DNA of 27,669 bases from a virus: the IMG/VR virus record IMGVR_UViG_3300044695_000735, positions 1 to 27,669 of that record; one strand, given 5' to 3'. Shown in pieces: positions 1-6,918 of the stretch (its first letter is position 1; every line of letters starts with the position of its first letter). The position numbers were made by a program, and so were the translations under genes. The notes beneath the pieces were generated by a model. The model had not been told where the DNA came from. It was given only the letters and a program-made list of their open reading frames with translations, and searched no databases.

Positions 1-492
1 TCCTGCAGGTACTTCTAATAAAGCAGGGTCGTTAGCATCAGTTAAGTAACTTGCTATGTATCCATTAGTTGAAGCCGTAATATCTGTTCCTGCACCTGCA
101 ATAGGGTCTTTACTAAATTCTCTATAAGCAACACCTCCAATAGTACCTTGCGAAACACTTGAATTTAGATAATAAGATACAGAACTTCCCCCACCTGTTG
201 ATGTTGGGAAATCTGCCAATGCGCCATCCCCTCTAACATATTGAGTAGCATCCCCTGCAAATCCTATATTAATAGTTCCTGCACTTGTAATTGGACTGCC
301 TGTTATTGTTAAAGCGTTGCCTGTTTCTGTAACTCCAACACTTGTAACTGTACCTGTTGTAGCAAATAAATCAGCTATCTGTAATAACGTAATCTTTTTA
401 CTTACACCTGTAATTGGGTCGCCTATAATCGTTAAATCAGAGGTAGCAGGTGCCATCTCTGTTGCTAGTTGATTTATTTTTTTAGATTCCAT
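1..492 (-). CDS. Tail fibre / receptor-binding-like protein, N-terminal part (cut by window edge)
   Basis: An open frame of 164 codons starts at the ATG at 490-492 and runs off the left edge without a stop, so only the N-terminus is seen. It begins MESKKINQLATEMAPATSDL and is rich in Thr, Ser, Gly and Ala. The motif TVTSVGVTETGNALTITGSP followed by a YVRGDGALADFP segment is the repeat style of phage tail-fibre and virion-associated proteins that precede host-recognition or pectin-lyase-like domains. The start overlaps the stop of the preceding tail-joining gene by 11 bases, as expected in the virion operon. The receptor-binding role is inferred from composition and position at the end of the structural block; the informative C-terminus lies outside. 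Confidence 0.6.
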   Translation of the reverse strand, partial: MESKKINQLATEMAPATSDLTIIGDPITGVSKKITLLQIADLFATTGTVTSVGVTETGNALTITGSPITSAGTINIGFAGDATQYVRGDGALADFPTSTGGGSSVSYYLNSSVSQGTIGGVAYREFSKDPIAGAGTDITASTNGYIASYLTDANDPALLEVPAG

Positions 493-916
493 TTGTAGGT
501 ATTTGACAAGTGTCGTTTAATGAAGATAATGTTAATGAAAAATCAATCTTTACACCTGCTAAATAATCAGGGTCTGATTCCGTAAAAAAAGTTACTGACA
601 TATTATCATTAGCAGTCCATTGATAAATATGGTCTCTAAGACTAGCAACCATATCCTGACCTACTAAAATCATATCACTTAATACTTCTGTTTCGTTTGT
701 TTCTTCCATTAACATCCTATCCATACAATAGATAGAAAAATTATATTGTATTTGCTTTGCTAAAATTTGAGCATCAGTTAAAGTGAAAAACATAGCAGGG
801 TATGTTACCTCGCCATTACTTAATCGTTCCCAAACATCCCCAAAGTAAACAAACTTAATTTGCTCGTGGTTGTTTCCGAATTCCGTTATTTGCTTTACTA
901 TTTGATTTAAGGTCAT
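482..916 (-). CDS. Putative tail terminator / head-tail joining protein
   Basis: 144 residues, no signal peptide or membrane segment. The size, the mixed alpha/beta look, and the place directly after the portal and connector genes fit the tail-terminator or head-tail-joining slot (lambda gpU / SPP1 gp17 type). The middle holds a helical stretch (ETEVLSDMILVGQDMVASL) and the C-terminus a strand-rich end (YLAGVKIDFSLTLSSLNDTC). Such proteins form the ring that stops tail-tube polymerisation or docks the tail to the head. No catalytic motif is visible, so the call rests on context and fold impression, not on a diagnostic signature. Confidence 0.45.
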   Translation of the reverse strand: MTLNQIVKQITEFGNNHEQIKFVYFGDVWERLSNGEVTYPAMFFTLTDAQILAKQIQYNFSIYCMDRMLMEETNETEVLSDMILVGQDMVASLRDHIYQWTANDNMSVTFFTESDPDYLAGVKIDFSLTLSSLNDTCQIPTNGI

Positions 917-983
917 TCTTTTTTGTTTTTTCTAAATAAACTTTTAGCTTATTTTGATTCTTAATGTTAGCTTCTTTGCTCAT
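855..983 (-). CDS. Possible 42-residue lysine-rich protein (weak call)
   Basis: A short frame starts at ATG 981-983, two bases below the stop of the connector gene, and ends at TAA 855-857, overlapping the start of the tail-joining gene by 62 bases. The peptide is Lys/Asn-rich and begins MSKEANIKNQNKLKVYLEKT, with a short amphipathic helix. It fills the only gap in the run from 3936 to 1. The long overlap and low-complexity composition argue against it, so it may simply be the spacer before the 916 start. Confidence 0.25.
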   Translation of the reverse strand: MSKEANIKNQNKLKVYLEKTKKNDLKSNSKANNGIRKQPRAN

Positions 984-984
984 A

Positions 985-1560
985 TTAGCAACCTATTTTA
1001 CCTTGATATTTTTCTGATAAAGGCTTTTTCCCCCAACAATCGCAATCGTCATCTAAAAATAAAGAAGTAGTGTAACCTTCTAAATCAGGGATAATTGTAT
1101 CTATTCCGCTTGTATAGTTTAAGTATTCAGGGAACATAGTATTGTTCTGTCTAAGATATTTAATTAATCTTTGCTTGTAAAACTCTGCTCTTGTCCTGTA
1201 TCTATTAGCTACATCAATCATATCTTGCATAGAAGGGTTTTCCTGATTTTCCCCTGACTTTCTTAGCAATCCTTTATTGTAAAACTGATATGATAACCCC
1301 ATAGGTAATTCACTCATTACATAATAAATCAAACAATCTGTTACATAATTGTTAAGTAAAGATTGCTCATTAGCATTTAAGTTATTACCATTTATACCTG
1401 CTTGTAATCTATTGTAAAATGTACTACCTAGTGCAGGCATGATATACATATCTTGTGCAGTCTTAATTTCAGGCAATATTAATTTTTCATCTACGTTTGC
1501 GTGTAAGCCTGTTCTATCTTTAATGCTCTGTACTGATATGAATAATGTATTTAATGACAT
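985..1560 (-). CDS. Head-tail connector (adaptor) protein
   Basis: 191 residues, directly downstream of the portal gene (4-base gap). The N-terminus has helices around SVQSIKDRTGLHANVDEKL, then KTAQDMYIMPALGSTFYNRL, an arrangement typical of the all-helical connector family (HK97 gp6-like; DUF6712-type proteins of Bacteroidota phages) that binds beneath the portal ring. The C-terminus is acidic with a DDDCDCWGKK patch holding two close cysteines and a third Cys at the last residue, so disulphide or metal pairing is possible. Position next to the portal and before the tail-joining gene supports the neck role. The family call is from recognition of the N-terminal pattern and context. Confidence 0.6.
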   Translation of the reverse strand: MSLNTLFISVQSIKDRTGLHANVDEKLILPEIKTAQDMYIMPALGSTFYNRLQAGINGNNLNANEQSLLNNYVTDCLIYYVMSELPMGLSYQFYNKGLLRKSGENQENPSMQDMIDVANRYRTRAEFYKQRLIKYLRQNNTMFPEYLNYTSGIDTIIPDLEGYTTSLFLDDDCDCWGKKPLSEKYQGKIGC

Positions 1561-1564
1561 CTTA

Positions 1565-3562
1565 TTATTTTTTTCTTGTAACTATATTTGTTTTCCACTC
1601 GTGTCTGCAGGATACCGAATGTATATTAGTGCCTTTTTTAGTCCACCAACCTCCACCTCTATCCCATACAGAATAACCTAACCTTGCTGACATCTGTTCA
1701 ATTTCGCTTCTGCTATAAAATTTATCAGCTCTAATTAAATTTTGACAAAATGGTCTGCTTGTTCTTAAATCAGAATCGCTAAATCCTGACTTCCATTCGT
1801 AAGAATATCTAACAAGCATTTCTGTTGTTGTTGGTTTAACTTCTCCAATAGTTACTCCTAATGGCTTAACTAATTTCCTTTCAACTATAACATTTGAATC
1901 AATTCCTTTGCCTATTTTTTTATCAACAGAAGTTATAATATTTCTTTCTTCTAGGCTTCTAATAACTACTATAATTTCAGCTACACTTACATTTAAAACC
2001 TGTGCAAGTACTTCAGGAGTAATATCTTTTTGCTTTGAAATTTGGTCTAATACATTTGATTCTAATTGATTAACCTCTGCAAACATTTGATAATCGCTAT
2101 CATCTGAAAATCTAGATTTCTTTTGCCATACATTATAACCATCCTTTACATCACCAAATTCAAAAAATACTTTATAATCTTCTTCAGAAAATTCAGCTTC
2201 TAATTCTTCTAATCCCAACCAAGTTGTGACTTCTTCATCACTTAATGCATATCCTGTTTTAAGCATCGCACTAGCCTGTTCTCTATTAATTTTGCCCTTG
2301 TTAAACTCACGAATAATACGCTGCATATTTTGCCATTCTCTGCCCTTTAATCCTTTGATATGCTCATTAACTGATAGCGTTTCAACAGGTGCTTCAGTTG
2401 AAACATCTGCAGGAGTTGGTAAATATTTATTAATATCAATACCAACCTTTTCTAATATCCATTCTTTAGGAGCAACAGAAACTATTGTAGCCTCGCTAAA
2501 TTCGATACCTATTGGCTCTGTTGGTATAATCTTAATTTCACTTTCTACACCTTTATATTTAGCTAACATATTAAATACACTTTCTAAGTGCATCTGCTTT
2601 GCGTTAACATAAGTGTTTTTAAATATTTCGTAACCATCACGCATTTCAGTTCTTGTACCTAATTTACCTGCTTCTGCAATACCCATAATTGATGGAGTAG
2701 TAACCTGATGCCCACTAAATATATTAGTCTGTATTAATTCATCTATCTTACCAAAATCTTCTTTTGTTAAGTCGCTAGTACCTAAATCATCAATAACAGG
2801 CTTTCTAGATATGTCATTAACAAATGCAATCATATACTTTTTACCGTCTGCTCCACTATATGTTTTTCTAATACGTTGGTCTACATTACGCTTTTCTTCA
2901 TCATTAGGTTCACCATTAGGTAAGGTGATAAGTTTACTAGCAGAAAACCCTGTCTGCGCATTCCCTAAGATATGCTTAGATACTTCAATATCAGATTCAA
3001 TGTAGTTTAAAGCAGCAAAATAACTAGGTAATCCATAGATACCAATATTAGGTCTGTATTCCTTTACATATAAAATTTGCTTACCTATCGGTTGCTTAGG
3101 ATTAAAAGCAGCTACTACAATAGGCTTTACTTTGTTATCCTTCCAATCTTCTTTATACCAATACTGCGTATTATCTTTATTCGTGCGCATTTTTGTATAA
3201 TCACAATGCCAAATCTCTGCTAGGTTACCTGACATATCCCAAATGATTTCTAAAAAAGCACCACCGAAAATTTCAATATCTAAAGATACCTTTCTAGTTA
3301 AATCGTTTAAAGATTCAATTCTATTAGCCTTATCTATAAATGCTTGTGCATCAGGCTGCCCTGACCACCCATTACCTGTAATGTAATGTACCTTGCTTTT
3401 AATAATAGCACTATGCTTAGAGGACTTATTGTATAAGTCTACTATGTATTCAGGATAATCATTATTTTCGCCATATTTAATATATCCACCATCAATACCC
3501 TTCTTCTCTGCGAATTTAGGTTGTCTAGCTTCTGCGAATGTTAATACTCTTAAATCTATCAT
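1565..3562 (-). CDS. Portal protein with winged-helix-like and MuF-like C-terminal extensions
   Basis: 665 residues, longer than a typical HK97-type portal (about 400-500). Residues 1 to about 390 read as a portal: an N-terminal clip/wing region (GGYIKYGENNDYPEYIVDLY, then KSKVHYITGNGW), and a middle part with a TSDLTKEDFGKIDELIQTNI segment and QVTTPSIMGIAEAGKLGTRT. Residues about 395-450 are helical. Residues about 493-548 look like a winged helix-turn-helix (ITPEVLAQVLNVSVAEIIVV then SLEERNIIT). Residues 601-665 carry TSRPFCQNLI and a terminal CRHEW, which resembles the Cys/His tail of MuF/minor-head morphogenesis proteins. The start ATG overlaps the previous stop (ATGA). It forms the dodecameric DNA gate of the capsid; the roles of the extra domains are inferred. 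Confidence 0.8.
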   Translation of the reverse strand: MIDLRVLTFAEARQPKFAEKKGIDGGYIKYGENNDYPEYIVDLYNKSSKHSAIIKSKVHYITGNGWSGQPDAQAFIDKANRIESLNDLTRKVSLDIEIFGGAFLEIIWDMSGNLAEIWHCDYTKMRTNKDNTQYWYKEDWKDNKVKPIVVAAFNPKQPIGKQILYVKEYRPNIGIYGLPSYFAALNYIESDIEVSKHILGNAQTGFSASKLITLPNGEPNDEEKRNVDQRIRKTYSGADGKKYMIAFVNDISRKPVIDDLGTSDLTKEDFGKIDELIQTNIFSGHQVTTPSIMGIAEAGKLGTRTEMRDGYEIFKNTYVNAKQMHLESVFNMLAKYKGVESEIKIIPTEPIGIEFSEATIVSVAPKEWILEKVGIDINKYLPTPADVSTEAPVETLSVNEHIKGLKGREWQNMQRIIREFNKGKINREQASAMLKTGYALSDEEVTTWLGLEELEAEFSEEDYKVFFEFGDVKDGYNVWQKKSRFSDDSDYQMFAEVNQLESNVLDQISKQKDITPEVLAQVLNVSVAEIIVVIRSLEERNIITSVDKKIGKGIDSNVIVERKLVKPLGVTIGEVKPTTTEMLVRYSYEWKSGFSDSDLRTSRPFCQNLIRADKFYSRSEIEQMSARLGYSVWDRGGGWWTKKGTNIHSVSCRHEWKTNIVTRKK

Positions 3563-3936
3563 TGTCTAATTGTATAAGTGTCTGTTGTTGTAAATTGATT
3601 ATATGACAAGGTAGAACCTGATAGCCACATAATGCCTGTTTCTAGCTTGTTTAAGCCTGTTATATTTGTATTGCTAGTGCTAGTTTGCTCATATACTTCG
3701 TAGGTATATTGACCCTCTAATGCAGTAGCAAAGTTAGTGTTTGTAACTATGTTAAATTCATTGTATCTATCTTTGTATTGACTTACATCAGATGCGTTTA
3801 AAACTACAAATTTAATTACATTATTGCTACTTCTGTTTGTAAACACAAAAAGGTAGTTAGGGTTAGTCAATAACTGCTTTTCAGTTAATGTCATAACGAT
3901 AGTATTTGTTTCGCCTTTTGTTAAGTGTATCATCAA
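3559..3936 (-). CDS. Virion-associated protein of unknown function
   Basis: 125 residues beginning MMIHLTKGETNTIVMTLTEK, strongly beta-patterned (alternating hydrophobic residues, many Thr, Asn and Ser), with no membrane segment. It is the first gene after the terminator and operator-like region at 3990-4110 and overlaps the portal start by 4 bases, so it is translationally coupled to the portal. Proteins of this look accompany portal genes in Bacteroidota phages and are probably structural (head decoration or neck). Either MM start codon is possible. No function can be assigned from motifs. Confidence 0.6.
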   Translation of the reverse strand: MMIHLTKGETNTIVMTLTEKQLLTNPNYLFVFTNRSSNNVIKFVVLNASDVSQYKDRYNEFNIVTNTNFATALEGQYTYEVYEQTSTSNTNITGLNKLETGIMWLSGSTLSYNQFTTTDTYTIRQ

Positions 3937-3989
3937 TTATAAATAGCATTTATATAAATATTTACAAAATGAATCAGTAAAGGTAAAAC

Positions 3990-4038
3990 TTGACTTATAT
4001 TGTAATAAAGTAAGTCAATAACTTTACTTTTTGACTTA
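3990..4038. promoter_or_regulatory. Three copies of TTGACTTA at 20-21 bp spacing (operator-like)
   Basis: The octamer TTGACTTA occurs at 3990-3997 and 4031-4038 on the plus strand and inverted (TAAGTCAA) at 4011-4018. Starts are 21 and 20 bases apart, about two helical turns, so all sites face the same side of the DNA. The flanks are similar too (TTGACTTATAT in both direct copies). They lie in the 199-base gap before the 125-residue gene and portal. A binding site for a phage regulator is the likely reading; no binding protein can be named. Confidence 0.45.
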
Positions 4039-4050
4039 TATCTGATATGT

Positions 4051-4078
4051 ATACGCATATTTACAAATATATGCGCAT
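4051..4078 (-). promoter_or_regulatory. Inverted repeat containing a TATATTTG -7-like box
   Basis: ATACGCATAT (4051-4060) and ATATGCGCAT (4069-4078) form an imperfect inverted repeat (9 of 10) around an AT spacer. On the minus strand TATATTTG at 4069-4062 matches the Bacteroidota -7 box TAnnTTTG. No TTG lies at the usual -33 distance because the terminator sits there, so any promoter would need an activator. It would drive the 125-residue, portal, connector and fibre genes. Confidence 0.35.
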
Positions 4079-4110
4079 AAAAAACCCCCACCTAGAAAAC
4101 TAGGCAGGGG
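4079..4110 (-). terminator. Rho-independent terminator after the tail-tube candidate gene
   Basis: Reading the minus strand, GGGG-style outer arms and a perfect inner stem CCTAG-TTTT-CTAGG form a hairpin: inner arms 4091-4095/4100-4104, outer arms 4086-4089/4107-4110 with a small bulge. Six T residues follow (4084-4079). It lies 26 bases past the stop of the 4136-4654 gene, so it closes the transcript carrying the capsid and tail-tube genes. Confidence 0.8.
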
Positions 4111-4135
4111 AACTAAACTATGAAAACTACAAACT

Positions 4136-4654
4136 TTATCCTGCAGTTGTAAGTGCAGCAGCAACAGTGCTATTAACTTCAGGAGCTAATGCAGGTTCAG
4201 CACCTGTAAAAGTCAAAGTATAACCACTTCTATCGCCTTCGGCAGTACCTGATGTAGCACTACCTGCAGTCAGGTCTAATGCTCTTGTTTTACCAAGATA
4301 CCAATATTTACCATTGTTATCTTTAGCAACCGCAACAAGTGAATTTTGAGCCAATAACAAGATTTCGTTTCTTGTGTTAGCTTGTAACTTGTTTAAAATT
4401 ATTGTTAATTCAGGAGTAAAATACATAGTACCATTTTGAACATTCGATGCAACATTCTCTGTTAACATAGAAGTCCCTTTTACTAATTCATATTTAAAGA
4501 ATCTTTTACCTGCAGCTTTTGTTAAAGCAGTAATTACACCACTTGCTTCGGTAGTAGAAGTTACATCTGAACTTGCAATAAAATAAACTTCAGTAATTCC
4601 ACCTAAGGAATCTCTGCAGTCAAGGGTATAATTTTGTGTTAATGCGCACGGCAT
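4136..4654 (-). CDS. Putative major tail (tube) protein
   Basis: 172 residues starting MPCALTQNYTLDCRDSLGGI. The body is beta-rich, with LAQNSLVAVAKDNNGKYWYL and a GDRSGYTLTFTGAEPALAPE segment near the C-terminus; this ending resembles tail-tube proteins, where a conserved GY-(T/E)-LTFTG-type strand closes the barrel. It has its own terminators on both sides (4676-4704 upstream, 4079-4110 downstream), consistent with a highly made virion protein needing separate dosage. Alternatives are a head decoration protein or other abundant structural protein. The structural class is fairly sure; the tube assignment is inferred. Confidence 0.5.
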   Translation of the reverse strand: MPCALTQNYTLDCRDSLGGITEVYFIASSDVTSTTEASGVITALTKAAGKRFFKYELVKGTSMLTENVASNVQNGTMYFTPELTIILNKLQANTRNEILLLAQNSLVAVAKDNNGKYWYLGKTRALDLTAGSATSGTAEGDRSGYTLTFTGAEPALAPEVNSTVAAALTTAG

Positions 4655-4675
4655 ATTATATTATTTTATTGTTTT

Positions 4676-4704
4676 AAAAAATGGGGAGTATATTTCAACT
4701 CCCC
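4676..4704 (-). terminator. Rho-independent terminator after the major capsid gene
   Basis: On the minus strand GGGGAGT (4704-4698) pairs perfectly with ACTCCCC (4689-4683) over an 8-base loop, followed by ATTTTTT (4682-4676). It lies 8 bases past the capsid stop codon. Partial termination here would lower expression of everything downstream relative to the capsid protein. Confidence 0.8.
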
Positions 4705-4711
4705 TTTATAA

Positions 4712-5662
4712 TTAGATAACTACTTTTACGATTTCATCAGGGAATGCGATATTCACACCCATTTTGAATTCAGCAGCAAATCTTACTTCATCAGCTTCTT
4801 TAGCAAAGAAGATTTCAAACTTCTCTTCTTCGTTCAATAAGTCTGTACCTAAGAACAAGTTACTTAAACGCATTGCGTAAATATCATTTGTTCCGTTCAA
4901 ACCTTGAACTGCTACAACTTTGATTGAAGTACCTGGCAATACAAATTCAGAATCAGCTTTACCATCGAATGCATAGTTGAACATATTAGCGTTCTTCAAT
5001 GCAATAGTGTAAGTTCTGAAAGTATCTTGACCTACGAAGATAGTCATATCATCAGCAGCTACTACTTTAGCAGGGATTGCTCTGTAAACACCATCTAATA
5101 ATGAAATTACATTAGAAGGAGTAATAGATGTTAAAGGCGCACCTGAAACGAATCCTGATACGTTAGCATCAACAACTCCTGAAGCAGCACCAATCAATTT
5201 AATTAAACCATCAAACTTGTTTAAGTTACCATTTGCAGAAGCAGTATCACCTTGCCAAATTGCAGTCTCTAATTGAGAAGCAATTGTTTCAGCTTTTTTG
5301 TTTGAGAATTCTTGCTCAAAAGGAATTGAATCGTACTGAGAACCTGTTGGTAAAGCTTTTTGTAAATACTTAGATTCTAATGTCTTAGGACATAAAGCCT
5401 CTTGTACTTTAATTTTACCAACTGTTACAGTTCTTTGTGTGAAAGAAGTTGTACCTGATGCGTTCCAACCGCAAGTACCACCTGCTTGAAAGAATGCATC
5501 TGTATCCATAATGTTGATTGTCTCTGCAGACTTTACACCAACCATTACATTACCTGCACTTTTAATTAAAGCTGCAGTTTTTGCGCCTAAAACAGAAGAA
5601 GTTACTAATAGTGCTTCGTTCTCTTTAGTATAGTTTGCTAATGAACTTACTGAAAATGCCAT
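4712..5662 (-). CDS. Major capsid protein (HK97-fold type)
   Basis: 316 residues, the usual length for a major capsid protein of a Bacteroidota siphophage without a long delta domain. It is Ala/Val-rich, has no membrane segment and few Cys. Typical capsid stretches include an E-loop-like region (TTSFTQRTVTVGKIKVQEAL), a spine-helix region (QYDSIPFEQEFSNKKAETIA followed by LETAIWQGD) and a P-domain/A-domain region (ADDMTIFVGQDTFRTYTIAL). It follows the scaffold and protease genes, the classical head-assembly order, and is followed at once by a strong terminator. The start ATG is preceded by an A-rich leader with no Shine-Dalgarno sequence, as usual in Bacteroidota. Confidence 0.85.
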   Translation of the reverse strand: MAFSVSSLANYTKENEALLVTSSVLGAKTAALIKSAGNVMVGVKSAETINIMDTDAFFQAGGTCGWNASGTTSFTQRTVTVGKIKVQEALCPKTLESKYLQKALPTGSQYDSIPFEQEFSNKKAETIASQLETAIWQGDTASANGNLNKFDGLIKLIGAASGVVDANVSGFVSGAPLTSITPSNVISLLDGVYRAIPAKVVAADDMTIFVGQDTFRTYTIALKNANMFNYAFDGKADSEFVLPGTSIKVVAVQGLNGTNDIYAMRLSNLFLGTDLLNEEEKFEIFFAKEADEVRFAAEFKMGVNIAFPDEIVKVVI

Positions 5663-5673
5663 TGTTTATTAAT

Positions 5674-6261
5674 TTATTTGTTTAAAATTGCGTTTCTATA
5701 TTTTTCCAATCTTTCATATTTACTATCATTAGTACTTACATAAGATTGAAATGCGTTTGCTGCTTTTTGAGTAGGCTCGGCAGTTGGAGTGTTTGAAAGT
5801 GCTTCTACTAATTCAGCTACTTGTGCAAACCCTTGTTTAACCTTGCTTTCTAATTCAGCAATCTTTTTTTCTAATTCCATTTTTTTCTTCTCGTAGTCAT
5901 CCTTTAATTCCTGAATCATTGCAGTTGTGTCTTGTGCAGGTGCTACAGGAGCAGCAGGTGCAACAGGTTCTTCTTCAATTACATCTTCTTTAGGAGAAGA
6001 AATTTCTACGATAGCACCTAATTCATCAACTTCAATAGATGTACCATCCATTAATTGATGTTCTCCCATAGGAGCAGGAGTGCCGTCAGCCATTGTTACC
6101 ATACCACCAATTTCTAAAGCAGATATCATAACCTTAGTTCCATCTACTAAAGAATATTCAGCCATTTCTACCTTTGTTACTGCAGGAGCAACAGGCTCAA
6201 CAACTTGTGGCATATCTTCAAATAATGCTCTTATTTGTTGTAATGCTTCTTTTGAATTCAT
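5674..6261 (-). CDS. Capsid scaffolding protein
   Basis: 195 residues. The N-terminal half carries two short repeated strand units around DGTKVMISALEIGGMVTMAD and MDGTSIEVDELGAIVEIS. A Pro/Ala/Glu linker (EEEPVAPAAPVAPAQ) follows, then a clear coiled coil of charged heptads at about residues 115-150 (LKDDYEKKKMELEKKIAELE). A coiled-coil acidic protein directly between the prohead protease and the capsid gene is the standard place for the scaffold that templates procapsid assembly and is then removed. The repeated N-terminal module is unusual for a scaffold and may bind capsid or protease. Function is inferred from context and coiled coil. Confidence 0.65.
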   Translation of the reverse strand: MNSKEALQQIRALFEDMPQVVEPVAPAVTKVEMAEYSLVDGTKVMISALEIGGMVTMADGTPAPMGEHQLMDGTSIEVDELGAIVEISSPKEDVIEEEPVAPAAPVAPAQDTTAMIQELKDDYEKKKMELEKKIAELESKVKQGFAQVAELVEALSNTPTAEPTQKAANAFQSYVSTNDSKYERLEKYRNAILNK

Positions 6262-6310
6262 TTTTCTTTTTATTTAAATGTTAATAAATATTATTGTTTA
6301 TCACTTAGAA

Positions 6311-6898
6311 CTAAATTTGTTCTAATATGTTAATTATTTTCTGCATTTTAATTTCCTCGTTAGTTAGCTTAGGAGTATAATTAAATATACCCTCAATAGA
6401 AAATCCATTGATTAAACCTTCTTTTACTTTCTCCCATACAGGCTCATTTTCTACTAACATAGATACAAACCAACTACCATTTGGTGCATCCTCAAATCCT
6501 TTCATTGGCAAAATGCCTCTTTCCTTATCACTGATAAAACTTTCAAACATTGTAACCCCTGTTTCAATTTGATTAGGGTCGTGCATTAAGTTTACATTGT
6601 TTTGGTAACCTTTCTTAAAGAATTTTTGAACAATCTTTGTGATAGTATCCTTAGAAAATGCGACATAGTAATCGCCAAAAGCAGCATCACTCCTAAAAAT
6701 AGGAGTATCAGCCAACATAGCACAACCACTAATAATTCGCTTATCTTCACTAACAATCTGAAACTTTTGTTCATTCTTAAAAGCATTCCAATTTTTTTGT
6801 ATTGCAGGTCTATCGACTAAAGAAACGAATTGCACCTCTGCATCATCGTTTAAGTCATCTGATATTTCCAACATATATAAAGGTAATTCCATACTCAT
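6311..6898 (-). CDS. Prohead maturation protease (XkdF-like serine protease)
   Basis: 195 residues. The N-terminus has the signature EVQFVSLVDRPAIQKNW, which matches the XkdF-type putative phage serine proteases, followed by strands around KRIISGCAMLADTPIF and DYYVAFSKDTITKIVQKFFK. A conserved His lies in VNLMHDPNQ and a C-terminal GLINGFSIEGIFN strand-turn-strand closes the domain, as in the HK97 protease fold. Catalytic His/Ser cannot be fixed without alignment. It is encoded between tape measure and scaffold and would cleave scaffold and capsid during maturation. ATG at 6898 or the third codon ATG could start the protein. Confidence 0.7.
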   Translation of the reverse strand: MSMELPLYMLEISDDLNDDAEVQFVSLVDRPAIQKNWNAFKNEQKFQIVSEDKRIISGCAMLADTPIFRSDAAFGDYYVAFSKDTITKIVQKFFKKGYQNNVNLMHDPNQIETGVTMFESFISDKERGILPMKGFEDAPNGSWFVSMLVENEPVWEKVKEGLINGFSIEGIFNYTPKLTNEEIKMQKIINILEQI

Positions 6899-6918
6899 AA
6901 ATAGTGTTTTATTAAATA

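Noticed and set aside
4120-4152. Plus-strand mini-ORFs MKTTNFILQL and (at 12943) MKTILSF after the hairpins
   Set aside because: Seven to ten codons, opposite to all genes, no promoter seen; the 13-mer similarity is reported as an element instead.
6592-6786. 64-codon minus frame inside the prohead protease gene
   Set aside because: Fully inside the protease gene in another frame, with a hydrophobic low-quality sequence typical of a shadow.
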